Below are positions 62,437-64,000 of a stretch of DNA of 64,000 bases, piece after piece. The position numbers and the translations under genes are program-made. Source of the DNA: Bigelowiella natans CCMP2755 (Eukaryota > Cercozoa > Chlorarachniophyceae); NCBI GenBank assembly GCA_000320545.1, contig ADNK01000550.1:1-64000 (forward strand). Reading direction: 5' to 3'. Each line of letters starts with the position of its first letter. Position 1 is the first letter of the stretch. Below the pieces are notes generated by a model, which was given only the letters and a program-made list of their open reading frames with translations, had not been told where the DNA came from and searched no databases.

Positions 62437-64000
62437 TCAAATGTCCCTCCATATGTCACCATCAATGGCAAGGTCCTGCAAATGTTGCATCAATTTGCGA
62501 TCTGCTGCATGCTGAAACATGAGTCTGCACAAACGGATCGAGTCAACCGTTTTGTAAGGATCTAAGATCTTTTCTTTCTTGAACAACACGTTCTGCTGCT
62601 TTTTTTCGAATGCGGGGATGTCCATCTCGGCTACGTACTTGCGCATTTCACCGAATCCATTGATCCAGGTGTCCCATGTGTCAATGATGTTGTTGTATTT
62701 GGTCACTATTTTTTGCATGAGCCGTCGCAACCTTGCATGGGAACTCTTAAACTCGTCCGAGTTGATTCCGACCTCTGATTTAAGGCGAAGTGTTTCCTCG
62801 AGTAGAGATTCGCCCTTTGTGTTAAGTTGCGATCTGAGTTCTGAGAGCATGTAACTATTGCCAATGAGGCGCTTGCTTTTTGGCAGCGTGGAAATGTAGA
62901 GATCAACCTGCAAAGTCCGATCAGCCTCTTTCAGCAAACCAAATTGGCACATTCGGTTAGCCCGGCCCAACAGTTGATGAAACCGAGATACATTGCGTGG
63001 GGGGTTCACCAAAACCATGCGGCGCACGGTGTAGAACTCCTCACCCTCTCCGAATATCGAAGAATCCGCAATAATTACCATGAGTCTCTCGCCAAATTGG
63101 TTAGTCGGGTCGTTAAATAGTGCCTTTTTTTGGTCAACCGTTGCCCCGTTCCATGTACCCACTCCCGTGACTTCAGGACGCAGCGTGTCTTCATCTTTTC
63201 CAATCATTGTTGATGTGATTCCGTGCTTTGTTAACATCTTTTCAATTCCGATAGCAACGCCTTTGAATCCTGCATGTCGGTCAACAAGAACCAAGGTCTT
63301 ACATCTATTTTTCACGATGGAATCTGCAATGGCTGCAACTTTGGCGTGAATCTGCATGTGCTGCGCTAAAGACTTGTCAAATACGTATTTGTCTTCGAAC
63401 ACAGTGTCGTAAGCCTTGATTGTTGACGTGATTGATTTTGAATAGTAATTAGAGTTGCAATGGAGGAGCATTCGGCTTTCATGCTCGGCGTGTTGTCTTG
63501 CGTTAGGACGGTTGTAAATAGTCGTGTGGGGGGCAACGTGCGCGAGTAGTTTTTTGTGGCTGTCATTCATAACATGCAGGTATTTTGTCATGTTCTCCCC
63601 CAACAACGGAACCTCTATCACCCGCACCGGTAAGACCCCCTCCAAAATTTGCCCCGGGTCATCAAGAGATGGTACGTTCGGAAACCTGTACGTAGTTGAC
63701 CCCAGAGTATTCATGAACATGGGTGATTGCTCGTTTGATGGGAAGAAGTAACTCACATAGCCCGCCCCGTTGGACTCGGCGTTCTTTGAGACTCCGATCA
63801 GGGTTTCCAAGGAACTTCGCAATTTCTCCTGCAGTGTCTGGTACACCCTTTTCGGGTCAATTACCAAACTCGACACTATTGGCTCATTCAATGCATCGAT
63901 TGTGTACGGAGTTGCTGTAGCGCCTACCACGATGGAGTTTCTGCATGTCCGTATGCGCACCTTTGCTACATGCAAAAACTGTTGTATGTCTTTTCTCAGA
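62437..64000 (-). CDS. SF2 helicase/ATPase, D6/D11-like (5' part beyond the window)
   Basis: The gene runs off the right edge, so only the C-terminal 520 residues are seen. Motif III is GATATPYT just inside the edge, then a second RecA domain: LVLVDRHAGFKGV (motif IV region), VIIADSSIFGEGEEF (motif V) and the arginine-finger motif VI QLLGRANR after VLVNPPRNVSRFH. This V-x-x-L-x-P/N-P-x-x-x-S-R-x-x-Q-x-x-G-R-x-x-R block is that of the poxvirus D6/D11-type helicases used in early transcription or termination. Motifs I (Walker A) and II (DExH) must lie outside. A C-terminal helical extension (FKSSHARLRRLMQKIVTKYN) follows. Confidence 0.75.
   Translation of the reverse strand, partial: LRKDIQQFLHVAKVRIRTCRNSIVVGATATPYTIDALNEPIVSSLVIDPKRVYQTLQEKLRSSLETLIGVSKNAESNGAGYVSYFFPSNEQSPMFMNTLGSTTYRFPNVPSLDDPGQILEGVLPVRVIEVPLLGENMTKYLHVMNDSHKKLLAHVAPHTTIYNRPNARQHAEHESRMLLHCNSNYYSKSITSTIKAYDTVFEDKYVFDKSLAQHMQIHAKVAAIADSIVKNRCKTLVLVDRHAGFKGVAIGIEKMLTKHGITSTMIGKDEDTLRPEVTGVGTWNGATVDQKKALFNDPTNQFGERLMVIIADSSIFGEGEEFYTVRRMVLVNPPRNVSRFHQLLGRANRMCQFGLLKEADRTLQVDLYISTLPKSKRLIGNSYMLSELRSQLNTKGESLLEETLRLKSEVGINSDEFKSSHARLRRLMQKIVTKYNNIIDTWDTWINGFGEMRKYVAEMDIPAFEKKQQNVLFKKEKILDPYKTVDSIRLCRLMFQHAADRKLMQHLQDLAIDGDIWRDI

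Overview
The window looks like part of the genome of a large eukaryotic DNA virus, either free or as a copy integrated in a host, most likely from an aquatic protist or alga. The evidence is the dense packing of long intron-poor genes on both strands, mostly ATG starts preceded by short A-rich leaders, and a set of families typical of such viruses: a D6/D11-type SF2 helicase fragment, a VLTF2-like FCS zinc-finger protein, an adenain/Ulp-like cysteine peptidase, an MC1/DVNP-like basic protein, an endonuclease VII, a zinc-finger/nuclease fusion, an F-box protein, an ankyrin-repeat protein, a fibre-like coiled-coil protein and small membrane proteins (one DUF378). I saw no double-jelly-roll capsid gene, polymerase or packaging ATPase here, so the choice between Nucleocytoviricota and a mirusvirus-like lineage stays open.

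Layout. 0-11 kb is a repeat-rich accessory zone: a giant ankyrin gene, a partial copy of its 3' end in a cassette bounded by inverted repeats, a C2H2 zinc-finger/nuclease gene split by a frameshift, a 32-bp repeat, nested inverted repeats next to a possible decayed transposase, an AT-hook gene, and a 72-bp tandem array whose units resemble 57-nt GT-AG introns. 11-37 kb holds larger, often GC-richer genes that look like virion or core genes: MC1-like protein, three long proteins of unknown function, a formin-FH1-like proline-rich protein, the fibre, a SUMO-interacting-motif protein, a SET-like protein, and the peptidase. 37-50 kb has many small genes, including endonuclease VII, a chromodomain-like protein and a five-member paralogous family of short proteins that I do not recognise. 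50-60 kb has two related membrane/coiled-coil proteins, the VLTF2-like gene, DUF378 and an EF-hand protein. 60-64 kb has small basic or zinc-binding proteins and the helicase, whose 5' part lies beyond the window.

Working together (inference): helicase and VLTF2-like protein would act in viral transcription; MC1-like, chromo-like, SET-like and AT-hook proteins in DNA packaging or chromatin; the peptidase, long unknown proteins, fibre and membrane proteins in the particle; ankyrin, F-box, SUMO-motif and FH1-like proteins in host manipulation. Several AT-rich intergenic regions carry E2F-like TTTCCCGCC sites, which would fit use of a host S-phase programme. Starts were set to ATG codons; those I consider uncertain are flagged. 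No tRNA, rRNA or CRISPR was recognised.
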